This document shows positions 1-14,747 of a stretch of 60,000 nucleotides of DNA, one piece after another (position 1 is the first letter of the stretch; each line of letters starts with the position of its first letter). Below the pieces are notes generated by a model. The model did not search any database. It saw nothing but the letters and a program-made list of their open reading frames with translations, and had not been told where the DNA came from. This stretch comes from Strigamia acuminata (Eukaryota; Arthropoda; Chilopoda; Geophilomorpha; Linotaeniidae), in the NCBI GenBank assembly GCA_949358305.1, contig OX442315.1:30098427-30158426 (forward strand). Reading direction: 5' to 3'. The translations under genes and the position numbers were made by a program.

Positions 1-1635
1 ATCGCAAAAACCAAGAAATTACACGAATACAAAATGGATGTATCAATTCCAAACACAACTCGTTCAATGACCTCACACATCTGCATTTTTATTACGGTAA
101 TCCAAAAGAAATGACATTTCATTTTAGTTTTCCTTTTTTTTATTTGTTAAAATTCTGACCTTCAAGCAGCCTTGAAGCCGCCAAAATCATAAAGGACAAA
201 CTCCCACTTCACCTCCTTCTTTGACTATCTGCTGGGTAGCTACTGGCAGGTAGCAGGTTTGTGGTAATTATAGAACAACTTCCCTCCCCACTGCCTGCCA
301 TCACTGAGATTGATGCTTTAGCCTTCTGGACTTAACCCTAATTAGATTACCCAGGAGCCCAACTATTAGAGATTACATTAATATTATAGTGTGTGCTGCA
401 ACTCTTATTTCAAACTGGTTTCTGCTAAGTGAATATAAGTTGTGGCGGCAGCACAGAAGAAGCACTCCTCCCCAGCCCACTTTTTTTTTCTCCTTTAAAA
501 ATTACAGAGAGAAGATTTTGTGTAATGGCTGCTATTTATTTTCTAGATGTAGTTAACTTGTCATTATTTTAAGTTTGGATTTTTTTTCCTTTTTTTTTTT
601 TTTTTTTTCTTTCCTTTTCGAGTTTCCTTCCTTCTTGGAATTAAATTGATGATATGGACGAATAATTTTGGTTTGTTGCAGGAAAAAGAGGAGTTTTTCT
701 TGTAAAATTGATTTCCTCAATTTTACATCATTTTTCTGTAATTGGAGGGTCTTTTTTTTTTCTTTCTTTTCTTTTCATTTTGTTTAGGAGGTGAAATGGG
801 GGAATTGAGGTATTTGTCATTTTCTATTACCTAAGTTGCGTTGATTTTATGTCATTCAACTTGAATGAGATTTTTTTTTCTTTGAATTGTATATTTTAGA
901 GATTATCGGATGTTATTTTAGATCTGGTATCATTATAGGAGGGAGGAATTATAGTAGTTGGTTTGAAGAGTAATTTATTGTATTAGGTTTAAGTGGAAAG
1001 CAGCTGAGTAGAAAATTTGTAAAGGATGTGATATTTAATTTAGATGATTGTGGAGTTAGTTTAGGGCATATATAGGTAACAGTTGAAAAGTTTATTGACT
1101 CAAGTATGCAGCAAATAATGGTGTTTTGGTCGAGATGTAATTGAAACATGTCTTCTGGGAAAAGATAATCAAATGAAATAGGCCATGATTTATAGAAATG
1201 TTTGGTTCGAGTAAATTTTCCATGGTGAGGTTTTAACAGTTTTATGTGAGATTTTTCTATGGATAGAGGCAAATTTATTATTTATCCCTTTACAGCATAA
1301 TTAGAAATACTTGTTTGGGTTTTTTTTTGCAAACATGTTTAAGCTACTTGTTTTTTTGTTTACATTCAAGTTTATGATTGCCAGATTTTCACATCCTTCA
1401 CTTTTGTGTTCTTTTTTTCTTTTTTAAGTGTAGAGAATAAGGAAGGAAATAATTTTAGTGAGAATTTACTAATGGAAAAAATTACACTAATGGTTTTCAT
1501 AGCGATTGAGATATTTATATTTTAGGAAAAGACACAAAAGATATACCGGTGTATAAAGTTTTGTTTTAAGTGTTTTCGGTGTTTGTGTTTTTGTTTTTGT
1601 ATTTTTTAACATCACAAAACACAAACACAAACGCT

Positions 1636-1856
1636 AGCTGCATTCAAAAATTAAAATATTTTGTGTTTTACTTCAATTTTAAAACAAAAATGACGGTTTC
1701 CTGTCTTATTTTTCATGTAAAACTAAAATTGGTAAAAATACAAACTAAAATACATGTTGCCAGATACATTTAAACTAAAATCGTTAAAATGCAAGTATTT
1801 TTATTTTTGAATGCACCAACTTAAAACACTTGAAACACGACTTTTTGAATGCAGCT
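1636..1856. repeat. Short inverted-repeat element (possible MITE)
   Basis: A perfect 15-bp inverted repeat, AGCTGCATTCAAAAA at 1636-1650 and its complement at 1842-1856, brackets about 190 bp of AT-rich DNA without coding potential. The size and structure fit a non-autonomous DNA transposon. No clear target-site duplication is visible, so chance or an internal hairpin cannot be excluded. Confidence 0.35.
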
Positions 1857-4458
1857 GGTGTAAAATGGAAATAAAACACAATTGCAGTTTTGTTTGTCTT
1901 AAGAGAAATCACATATTTGCTCGCCTTGACTCGACTACACCGCTGAAGATGAATAGTGTGTGAAAAACGTTAATTGAAAGCGCTTTTGTTTGGAGATAAA
2001 TACATAAGAAAACCATTAGTGTTGAAATTCTAGTCTCGTTCTAGAAAATATTTTGAAAAAGTAATTATTATTATTTTCGAAAAAAAAATAATTTTTTTTT
2101 CTTTTTTTCTAAATTGTCAATTTATCAACATTAGTCCTAATTTCTTTCAAGCGGTTCTACACTTAATCAACAAAAGAATTTTTTTTTGTTGAAAAACCCT
2201 TATTATTTTTGGTGAAAACTTGTTCTTGATTATACATTGGAAATAATGACAGATTATGCCTATTATGAAACAAGATGACACGAGATGAAAGAGGCAAAAA
2301 GACGTTCTCAAATGATGTGTAATTACAGTCGCAAATGGTGGGAGGATGAGCGCTTAATGCGACAGAGTGGGTTCCTTCCCGGTGATACAAAAGTGAATCT
2401 GGCTTTGTTTGAGGATATTTATCTCCATTAGGTGGCGCCTCTTCATTACTCTCAGTCACGCCACTTCCTGTTTAGGCCTTTTTTCATGTTTGACATTGAT
2501 GTAAAATTATAGCTGGGAAGCTGGCAAAACAAAATGCTACCTTTTATATTCATTTCTTTTTATTTATGTATTTTATCTAGTAACTTTTTGTTGTTGTTTC
2601 TTTTTTTTTTTAGTTCTTTTAACAGGAACGGGCAACAAAAGGTGTTTCATCCGAAACCCATCGATTTGTTATCCGAATTTGCCAGTGGAATTTGAGAGAA
2701 TTATTATTTGGGTATAGTAGAGTTTTTCCTTGTACGCAAATTGAATTTTTATTTTTTTGAATTGTGAAAAATAAATTGGATTTTAATTTAATTAATAAAA
2801 AAATTAAATTATATACTTTGCAAGGGAAAAAATTATTTTGGTAAATAATAATTAGAATTTGATAATTGTAGCCTTTGCTCATTCATCAAAATTATAGAGG
2901 TGAAGTGTATGTAAAGTAGAAAAAAAAAAGAAATATATTTTTCCAGAAATTATGAATAATTTAAATAGTTTTATTTGCTGATATTAGACATGCAAATTCA
3001 AATACTTTTTATAGAAACACGCCTTTACACCGTTTCGTCTAGTAAAGGTGTATAATGACATTTTTTACATATGTTTTTTTGTATTTTTTTTTTGTATTAT
3101 TTAACTCGGGCCTGAAAAAATAACAAATCTCAATTGTGTTTGGGATTGCGTGTGTTGAAAAAAAAAATTTAATAATAATAAATTTTAAAAATACAATTTA
3201 AATTTTTAAGGAGTTAGCAAGAAAAATAGCTCGCAGGGGCGAAATGTGAAAAAGGGAAATGAAATTAAATAAATTATGCAAAATTAACTCAAAAAGAACC
3301 TGTCACGAGATGTTTAGTGCAATCTAACTTGCAAAGAAAAGGTAGTGTGGAATGAATACAAAAAAAAAAATACAAAAAAAAAATCGACGTGTGCATTTGA
3401 GTCACACATTCATCTTTTGTCAACAAGTTCATTGAAAATTTCATCAATTACTTCTCAATAGAAAAACGCGCGAGTGGACACGAGCAGCTGCATGAAAACT
3501 CTGTTCACATCCCAACCCTCTTTTCCCTCGTTCTCGGCACCCCCGCCTCGCTCCATGTAATTAACTAGAAGCAACACGCACCGTACTTGATGATAATACC
3601 ACACGACATAATAGCTTAGATCAATGAGCTGATTGCAAGGCCTAATTAGGGCTATAGGTATCGCCACCTCGTGCACTTTATACCTCGTAAAAAGATCGAT
3701 TTCCAACGTTGTTCGACGAATTAGATAAAATATACACCTGTTAGATAAACTCTTTAGCATTTTTTCTTGCATTTTACATGTGTGAGTGATTAAATTTGAA
3801 TTGATAACAAACGTGGAGTGTGCAGAGCGTTGTAGGACTTGCTTTTCTGCTCTTTGTGTTGCATGTCAATATTCTGTGACCACGACGTGTGGTTTTAAAT
3901 ATTTTATGTCGTCAAGATGATAAGTTATGATGGTTAGAAGGCAGCTTAATGTGAAAAATGCTCTGGTCTCCTAACCTAGATTAGTGTATGATTTCACTAA
4001 AGGAAGAAATTGAGGGGTCAGACTTTTGCCTTAGCTTAATCGGTTGAATGTAGATACCAACAAATTGTGGCACGAAAGATTTGGACACGTTATACTGTAG
4101 TTAGCGCTTGGTGTCTTGATGGTAAATTTGAACTGCGATTCCGTTTTGTGCGCAGGATTCCCGTAGACACCATGTTTTTGTGTCATTATTAAACCTAATT
4201 TACTAGGCTACATATTGCTAAACTTAAAATAAACACTGTAGTAATACCAATAAATCAATAACAGCTAAATGTATACCGGTATATAATTTACAATTTTAAC
4301 CATGATAACTGTAGTGCATTGCTTTCCTTTAACTGCGGACTTATTTTTCTGTTTTTGCCTATTTATAAGTTTCCAAATTTTCTAAATTTTACAATAAGAT
4401 GACGGGTAATGTTCGGGAGGTTTTCCGGCTTTGAAAATTAATATATATCAGCTACAGT

Positions 4459-4949
4459 AGGCGCATTCATAAAGTAATTTAGTCGAAACCAGGGGTTCCC
4501 AAACTTTTTAGCATCGCGACCCATTTTTAAGCAAGGCGATCTTCCGCGCCCCACTTCATCTACCGGTGCATTAAATTTTTCAAAAATAAACTACTAAAAA
4601 GAAAAAAAAGAAATTTTGCATAAAATTTTACATAAGTTTGCAAAAAATAATTTTAGTGCACTGTTCTAGGGGGGCGTCATGTCTACAAGTTAGTTAGATT
4701 GTTACAATTGTGCCGTTTCGCCCCACCAAAAATCAGCTAGCGCCGCACCAGTGAGGCACGCCTCACAGTTTGGGAAACCCTGTTCTAAACAGCATTTTAA
4801 ACAACATATTTAAGCTGATTTTTAAACTCTCGATCGACATTCAAAATTGGTGGCTGATCTAGTCTGTCTTCAGTGGCAGTGGGCATGCACACGGCGTTTA
4901 AACAACAACACGTTTAACTGCAAATTAAACATGCCTTATGAATGCGCCT
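4459..4949. mobile_element. MITE with GGCGCATTCATAA ends, interrupted
   Basis: The left end AGGCGCATTCATAA at 4459-4472 is matched in inverted orientation by TTATGAATGCGCCT ending at 4949. The same ends recur at 37629-37987, which makes this a repeated family and not a chance inverted repeat. The element has no coding capacity. Without the inserted hAT-like element at 4490-4782 it would be about 190 bp. No convincing target-site duplication was found, so the superfamily stays open. Confidence 0.6.
4490..4782. mobile_element. Non-autonomous hAT-like MITE
   Basis: The ends are CAGGGGTTCCCAAACT at 4490 and, inverted, AGTTTGGGAAACCCTG ending at 4782, with one mismatch between the two. CAGGG-type ends with this sequence are typical of hAT elements. 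An 8-bp flanking duplication is visible with two mismatches, GTCGAAAC at 4482-4489 and TTCTAAAC at 4783-4790, and 8 bp is the hAT target-site length. The 293-bp body has no reading frame. It sits inside the element at 4459-4949, so it inserted later. Confidence 0.7.
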
Positions 4950-7900
4950 TGTGTTGTATCGTGTCGATTTTTTTATCTACGTGTTTACAAAATCATGTTT
5001 TTATACAAACTAACTAAAGATTACCGGTCGATTTTTGTAAAATGCATTTCTTTGGAATGCGCTTTTTGTTTTTGCGGTGCCTCGTCTGGTTTGTACTTTG
5101 TACACCCCCAAACCCGCCTTTTCTGAAGCTACCTAACTACGTGAACACGCAACATCATTATGACGTGACCAGAATAGAGCAACGGATTTATCCTTCGGAC
5201 TATATGATGATTTCTTTCATCAATACACATTATTCACTGAAACGTGCAGTTAAAAAACGGAGACGTTTTCACATCTCTCGCCCCAATGTGACAAAACACG
5301 AAAGAATAAATCTCAAATTTTTCAAACACAACATTAATTTTCTTCTTTGCAAACTTTTTTCCTCGCATAATATATAGGCGAAATCAAGGCGATTTAAATG
5401 CAACTGCGGTTTATTGCGAGTCTTACACACCCTACCTGTGATGTTTACAATTTACATATACAAGTTTGGACTGGGGTTGAAAAAAAATATAAATTATTGA
5501 ATCTAAAATTAATATTTTACAATAATCTTTTCCTTTTAAAGTTTTATTGCACAATTAATTTAAATCTCCCCTCCTTAATGCTCATTCCAAACGTGCACAA
5601 AGTTCCAAACTGCACAAACCAGACTGGCCATCTTGTCAGTTTAATGTTTCTTCTTTTTCTCACCTCCACAACTGCGAATTACACATAATTAAAGAGGGGG
5701 CTCCGCACATCCAACTCGCGGAAAAACAAGCCCTCCAGACATTATTACGCCGATGCGTGAAAATGCTACCGTTTTTTCTTTCTTTTCTTTTCTTTTCTTT
5801 TTTTTTTTCTAATTCAAACTCTTTATCTACTTTTCTCCTCCATTTCACCTCAAAATGGCGTCTTCGTGGGAAGGTTTTGATTGATCCTCGTTTTTCTTTT
5901 CTTCTTCTTTGGTTCTGGGTTCCATTTCAAGCGATCAGGAAGTGACGTGGCCGCGGGCGAATGGGTCTCGCTTGAGCCTCGCGAGCTTAGCACTCGTCAC
6001 ACGGTCTTGAGGTGTGGGAACGCTCGCGTTTTGCCTAGGGCAGATGGCTTTTGGCAGCGACAGCGCTTTATTGCTCATGGTTACGGATATGGATGCGCGC
6101 GAGTTGCGATGGCGAGAAATTGAGGCGTTTTGTGATAAAAGAGCATGGGAGAATTTGGATTTTGCGTTTATACAATTGAATTTTTTGTTCTAATTAAATG
6201 GGAAAATTTTCAACAACTGTGTGCAATACATTAGAAAATGCCAGGAATTTGGTACAATAGATCTAAATCTTCATTTTTTCCCACCAAAACCATTAGCAAA
6301 GTAGATTAATTGCTTGTAATTTGGTAATTTGGTCGGAATTACAATTATTTGCGGGTTTTTCAGCATTTTTGATTTTTCTGTCACCAACTGGACCAGTTTT
6401 TCAAAACAAACCCAAAAAATTGTATTTTTTTGTGTCGGGACTCGGGAGGGGTAAAATAAAATGTGTGTTCGGAATAATTTTTGTGCAGTGAAATGAGTGT
6501 GAAAGCTAAAAGTGAAAATACACGCGGGATTATGTACGATAACACAAAGTGCAAACCCGGACATAAACTAACATGGCCACTTACCTCAGCTGCAGTCACG
6601 CGATTCGCCGGCAGCTATGAGATGGCTCATTTAATTTCAATTTTCTTTTTAACATTTCTAATCAGGCGCGTTTCAGTTCCGGTTGCAGTTTATTAGCTCC
6701 AATAAATTGGGCTTAAACGATAAACGTGAGATTTTATACGCCCGTATTGCTCCTGCAAGCCATGTTTATATATACATTGAATTTCATTTCGCCTGATTTA
6801 TTGGTAAATCGTGATGTCTGAGGATTACGAGCGATTGGCATCTCGCTTGTCTGCTGAATTAATCAAGCGGCCGCCCACTTGTCTTAATTATTTTCTAATT
6901 AATTTTTGAATTTAGCGCAGCGCAACAGTTTAAATTTACCATTCGGGGGGTCAGAGAGCGCTTGTTTATGACCCAGAATCTTTTCCAATTGCATTTTACT
7001 CTTCCCATCTCACGTGTTTATATTTCCAATTAGAATTATTTTTAATCAATTATCATAGCCAAGTGAATGAATATATATTTTTATATTTTTTTTTAAAATC
7101 GAGACGTCGTAAATGTGCAAATGCGATCAAATCTTCGCTGATAAAATCAAAAATATTTAGAAAAAATTAAATTAACATTATCCAATCTACATTGATTTAA
7201 ATTAATCTAGTTTGAAATTAATTACGGAAGTAAATCTTGGTGTAAATAGGTTTATCGTGATTATCCGAGTCCATCATTTCGTCGTGTGTAAATATTCATT
7301 ACGTTTGAACTTGTTCACAAATCTCTCTTCGTCTGAAGTATATTTTTTTGTTGTGGCGGTCAACCTTGAGTGACCATTGTCCTAATCAACCAGGTGTCGA
7401 TAGTTGTTTTTATTTTGTTTGTTATTATTCGAATTTTTTGTGTGTGTATCCATCTGTCACATTACTCCGCCCAGTAATCAACTGCAATAACAACTACCGC
7501 CTTTTCTATGGTTATCAATTCTGCTCCGAGTCCCCCTTTTTTTAGGACCATGGGGAGGTGTCCATCTGGTGTCAAGTGTAAAAAAAAGGTAATAATAGAA
7601 GGAAAGGAAAAAAAAGCAAGCAACTATTATATTAGCGACCCTTTTGTTGTTGTATTTGTTGAACAGTTGCAAAATGAGCAAGCGGCAGGTGATCATTATG
7701 GTGATCGTTTATCGCCCATAACACTTATCGACAAAAATTAAAAGTTAAATTCTCTCTGGCCGTAGTTGTTTGCATTAATTATGCAGCAGCGACCATTTGC
7801 TTGGCAAAATAGGCAAAAATCCACCCTCTGCGCATAAATATTAGAGGCGATGGGCGGAGCTGGAACCCCATTACAAGAAAATTGTTAAATTAACAAGCAG

Positions 7901-9131
7901 CTAGGTTGGATATTAAGTAAAAAGTTTAGAAAACGGGAATTAGATCGAAAGTCGTTGTTCATTAATAATTCAAATGCGCGTTGATGTGTCAATAAATGGA
8001 CTTGTTGATGAGGTGGCAAGCAAACTATTCACACCCGTCGTTGCTTCTCACGCATTGAATGTAAATATACAAAATGAAAATTCAAATAAATAATATTAAT
8101 AAAAAAAAAAAAATAGAAATAAAATTCGTTTAATGGGATTTTCAAATTTGAAAATTTGTAAAAAAAAAAAAAAAATAATAATGTAATGACAAGTTGAGAA
8201 ATAAAAAGGAAATGTTTGTAGTAATAAAAAAGAAATAAAAAACATGAATTTTTGAATATTTTTCTTTTTTTCTTTCTTGTCTTTGATTTCGAAACGTGTT
8301 TTGACGATCAATAAACATATTTGTATTCAATTTTTAAAGTTTAATTTTTTTTTTATTCACACATAATTAGACAAAATAAATTACAAAACATGCAATAATA
8401 TTTGTAAACCGAACAGTCATTTATTTTCCTCTCTTTGTCTGGCACCACGAATGAGCACGTCTCTAATTGGACGTGGCACGTCCATCCTCCCTTTCCTCTC
8501 CCTTCTCTCATCTTACACCTGGTGGCACCTTGATGGGCGCGTGGGCGCTCGCCCTTGCTCGTCGACCGCACTTCCGGTCCTCTAATTGCTGCCTCTTTAC
8601 CCGTGCTTCCTTCTCGGCTGCTCAGGATGTGACATCACCTTTTCTCGCCGTGTCTTTATTACTATGATTGTCGTTAAACAGAGGGTGGAAATGTTTAGGC
8701 AAAGACGCAAAAAAGATGGGGGCAGGTGATGTTTGCTCCGAAAAATTGTATCCGTAGCTACAGGGGGTAATTATACGTGCTCAAATGGTAACTAAGTCGG
8801 CCTCGTGCGTGAAAACGCGCACATGCTCATTTTGTTGTTGTTTTCACTTAATTATTAAAAAAGATAGAATTTTTTACAACTCGCGTGCGAACAAACCCAC
8901 GAATTAGCATACACTGTGATATGTCATTATCAGCGAGTACAGCTCCACTCAAGATAATTCGTTTAAAATAAAATAAAAAGATAAAATTAAAATGTCATCT
9001 TTTTTAATTTAAAACAACAAAAAAAATGGAAAATTTAAATTTAAAATTATGGAATAATAATAGTAAAGAGAATTTTTGTGTACACCATTCAACAGCTTCA
9101 ATAGTCTTTGAGTTTCGAGTTTCAAACACAA

Positions 9132-10855
<1,724 letters not shown>

Positions 10856-13800
10856 GATCCGTGTAACTCGCAGGACGATCACTGACCGTATGTGGAGTCA
10901 GTAATCGACGTTCGTGTGCCGCCGGGCACGTGGGAGGAGCCGATGAGTGTTAGCCAATCAACTTGTGCGGTATGCCGACTGACGCAGACAGCCGGGCGGG
11001 GACTGCATGCGGCATCCGTGCAGTTGAGTCTCGTGATTGCCCTTCGAAATGAATTCGCAGCCCATTATCCCGTTTAGCGACATGTGGGCGCCTCGTTTTG
11101 GTCGAGGTACAAAAAATGAGTGATGGCCCCAGGGTATGTTCTTTGGCTACAGACGGAGCCACGGTGGATAGATGTAGTTGAGATTTCTTTGGGACAAGGT
11201 CTGACATCTTTTCTATATTGATTTACAAACAAATATATATTTATCTTCATTTTTTTTCAACTAAATCAGAAAAACTAAAATAAACATTAGTTTTTTAACT
11301 GCCAAATTCTAACTTTCTAATTTTATATTTTATACAATTTTATTTTTTCAATATTTGTGAATCAAATGCAAAATTAAATGAAAATTTAATGAAAAACTAT
11401 AGTTGATGTTTAATATAGTGCGCTTTATTTTGAATTGGATTTATTGTAAGATAAATTAGAGAAATCAAAAGAGCAATATATTTAATGTGCGTATTTTTGT
11501 TTTTTGATAAAATTATTTCCAAATTTTTATTTTATTTCGCCAGATTGATGAGTGTATTCATTTTGATGTGTTAAATATGGTCGCATTTGATGTGTTCTCC
11601 AGATTGAATAATATTTAATCAATCAAGTCGTTATAGAAAGTGTCTTTGTGCAAGTGGGGGGTGATGTAATGCAGTGGTGCGCGGTTAAGCCCCCCTGCGG
11701 TGCTTTTCACCACTAGTAATTAGCTGTGGGCGATGAGGGTCCGGCGGGAAACGCAAATTTTTCTAATCGGCTTCCTACTCGGCCGAGCGTTCTTCTGCCC
11801 GCCTATATGCACCCCTCATTCGATTCTCCCCCCTTAGTTTTCCTCGTTTCGCTTGATAGAGATTTTTTTCCCCCTTCTTTTCCCGTTTATGTTATTATAA
11901 CAAGAATTAAATTTTTATTTTTTTTCAACTCATAATTTTTGGTTTTTATTTTTTAAAAAAATAAAACAAAAAAAATCCTGGAAAAACTTGAGATTTATTA
12001 TAACGAGGTTGCGCTACTAATCCTCCTTATCCTTACAAACAAGTATACAAATAAAATAATTTATTTTAAAGGAAATTTAAAATAAAGAAAAAAAAAAAAG
12101 GAAATCAGGTAAAAATGAAAAAGAAAAGAAAAAAATTGCTGCGCTTTTTAGTATTCGGCACCAGTCGGTGGAAACCATTAAAAGACTTGGCGAGAGGGAA
12201 AATGTGATCTGTGCAAATTTAGAGAAATCCATTTGGTAAGGCACGTTCCTTGAGCCGTTCTTCACCGCCCCACGAGACGCAACTGGAGGTCCCCCCAGGC
12301 CTCAAGAGTTTGCAAAATTAATGCCTGGCAAATTGCTTCCATTTGGCATCTTTAATAGTTTAATGGAACCACCCCCACTCCTTCTCTTCTCGTCTCTCGT
12401 CCGCTCATTTTTTTCTCTGCAAAATTTGTGTTGAGTTGCGACTTTAACTTGATAATTTAGGTAATTAAACATTAAGTGCAAAAAATAAAAGTGCATGAAT
12501 GAATCTAGAAAAAAAAATAATTGCTTGCATGTAAAGTAATGTGAAATTTAATTTTTGAATTTAAAAAAATTTCTATTTTTTTTTCTAAGAATTATTTATT
12601 CATTTCATTTCGCTTGTTAAAGCGGGTCTAAATGCAGAATTAAAAAGCTTTTGCTCTGCGTTGTTGGTTTAGGAAATCTCGTTTCGGGTAAATACATCCG
12701 ATATCGTATTTCTAGCAAAATATACAAACAAATAGACGGGATGGGAGATAATCGATCCGTAATTGGTATTTGGTAGTGTTCGTTATAACGAAAAAATGGT
12801 GCGCGTTCTATTCTAAAGTGTCTGCTTTACAGTAATGGAGGAGTGGAAGGGGCGATTGCAAGTCAACAAAAGGAACGCAGTCACGCGTTGGGCGTCTCGT
12901 TCGACGGAGCGCCGCAGTGCGGTGAGAGCGGAAGCGCAATTGGATTAGGAACGCGCGCCTATTCGCTGTTTGAGAAACGCGCGCACGCGTTTCCCATTTG
13001 CATAAATGATGGCTGATAGAGCGACGGAAGAAAGAGGGAAAAAAGTGCATGTTTGCAGGCCAGCCTCGTTACAACGAATATTTTTACCATTTTTTAATAT
13101 TAGTTTAATTTTTTTTTATTTTTCTTCTCATTTTCCTTTTCTCATTTTTGATTTCATCTCGAGTCGGACGAAACGTGTTTTTACCGAGGAAAATAATGAG
13201 AGAAGGTGGCCCATTTCTTTTAACAATTCCGTATAATCTGTAATCTATTATACCTGTTTCTTAATTGTTAATTCGCAGCGATCATCAATTTAACTTGTCA
13301 AGTCGGTTTGAAATTACGTAAGCGCGGCCTAATCTACATGCAAATGATTTTTCCAATTGACCTGTATTAATTTCCACGTTTTAGTTCGGTTTACATCCCA
13401 TTTCACCCCAATTTTAAACAATTAATCTTCATTTACACACGTTCGTAGTTCGTACACATCCAATTGTCTAATTTTACTCAAAGAGAACCGTTTTATTCTT
13501 TTAACAATTAATTCTAGCGGTGAATTTGCGCGTCGAGTAATGTCTAATGTAATATTTATTGAGTATTAGACAATGAAATGCACGGAATAAGGAAGAGAAA
13601 GAGTTGAAAAGTAGAAATGCTTTAAGCCATCAGCATCAGCACGGTGCATGGATATGGTATTTGTTATTTATACAGTGGAGACATTAGATCTGCTTGTCTT
13701 TCCTTGATCTTCATGTAAAAGGGTCCGCGAATAAAAGGCAGGAGGGAGACACAAACACAAACGGAATGGCAAATGTGTGTACTTCCCGCCTCGCTTTATT

Positions 13801-14727
13801 ATTAATATTATTTGGCGCGCGTCTCGCGATTGTTTTAACGCGTCCTAATTGGTTGATTACAAGCCCCGCGGCCGTCGCCCGTTGCCCTAGTCATCAGATT
13901 AGAAACGCGAACGTGGCACCCTCGCTACAAGCGCGGCGTGCATTTTCTATGCGCAATTTGCGGTATAATGAGGTTTCTATAAATTGTAGACGATAAAGTC
14001 GATTACGGTGGGTGGAGAAGGGAGGAGGGAGAATCCGAGAGTGGGAGTGGGTGGAATGGAGATCTGAGTGAGGGCTAATTTAGTAGAGGAGAAAGGGTGG
14101 GGATGGGTGGGCTGCTTGTGAATTTGTTGTCCACTCCCATGAATATAATATACTTATCTTAATGGTTCTCAACCCAATTTGCTCTCGTCTGTTCGCTTTC
14201 ATTGTGAGTGGCTAATTTTATTCCTTCTACTCTTGGAACAACTGAGCCGGAACGGAAGTGGAGACGCGGAACAACCCCCCACTACGCGCATGCGCCATGA
14301 GGCGTTTTGAAGAAGAACCTCGTTATACAGTAGATTTTGTGTCGTGAGGGGCAGCGAGGGGGCGTTATATTTGAATGACCCAGTCGGCACTGCGAAAAGG
14401 GTGGAGAAGGGTGGAAAAGTGAACGAGAGGGGGAGTTGAAAGTGGGGTAGGGTCAGGGTGGAGAAAAGAGGAGAGGAGCCGTGTTTGCGCACGCGCGCCA
14501 TTCGATGCCCCGTCGGATTTAGAAATCATTTAATGCGATTATCATGATTTAGCCGAGATTGGGGAGATGTCGAGTGTTGACGGTGCGTTGCCGTGGTGAT
14601 AAGAGCCTCACGTATCGTATGAAACATTGTTGACGACATTTTGTGACGTTATGAATTTTTTATCGGACGAGTTTGTCGATGCTAAGTGATTCGGAGCCCG
14701 CGTCAATTGATTGCATGCAGTGCAGTG

Positions 14728-14747
14728 AAGACGTCAATTGACGTCTT
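14728..14747. promoter_or_regulatory. 20-bp perfect palindrome with two ACGTC halves
   Basis: AAGACGTCAATTGACGTCTT is its own reverse complement. It contains two overlapping GACGTC cores on either side of AATT, which fits a site for dimeric bZIP (CREB/ATF-type) proteins. It lies about 3.9 kb upstream of BarH-A in a GC-richer patch. Function is inference. Confidence 0.3.

Larger units (their letters stand above)
1..9131. other. Non-coding tract downstream of BarH-A
   Basis: I see no exon with convincing family similarity on either strand. Open frames here are short, low in complexity and lack flanking splice signals that would join them. The tract holds homopolymer T and A runs, a CTTTT-type pentanucleotide stretch near 5766-5810, a MITE nest at 4459-4949 and a short inverted-repeat element at 1636-1856. 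The first part of the tract next to 9132 must include the 3' UTR of BarH-A, but I could not fix its end. Regulatory DNA for the homeobox genes may lie here, which is inference from the size of the gap only. Confidence 0.6.

Noticed and set aside
10950-11207. Minus-strand open frame upstream of BarH-A as an extra N-terminal exon
   Set aside because: A stop lies between it and the BarH-A ATG in frame, no donor in suitable phase joins it, and the peptide has no Bar resemblance. It may be partly 5' UTR.
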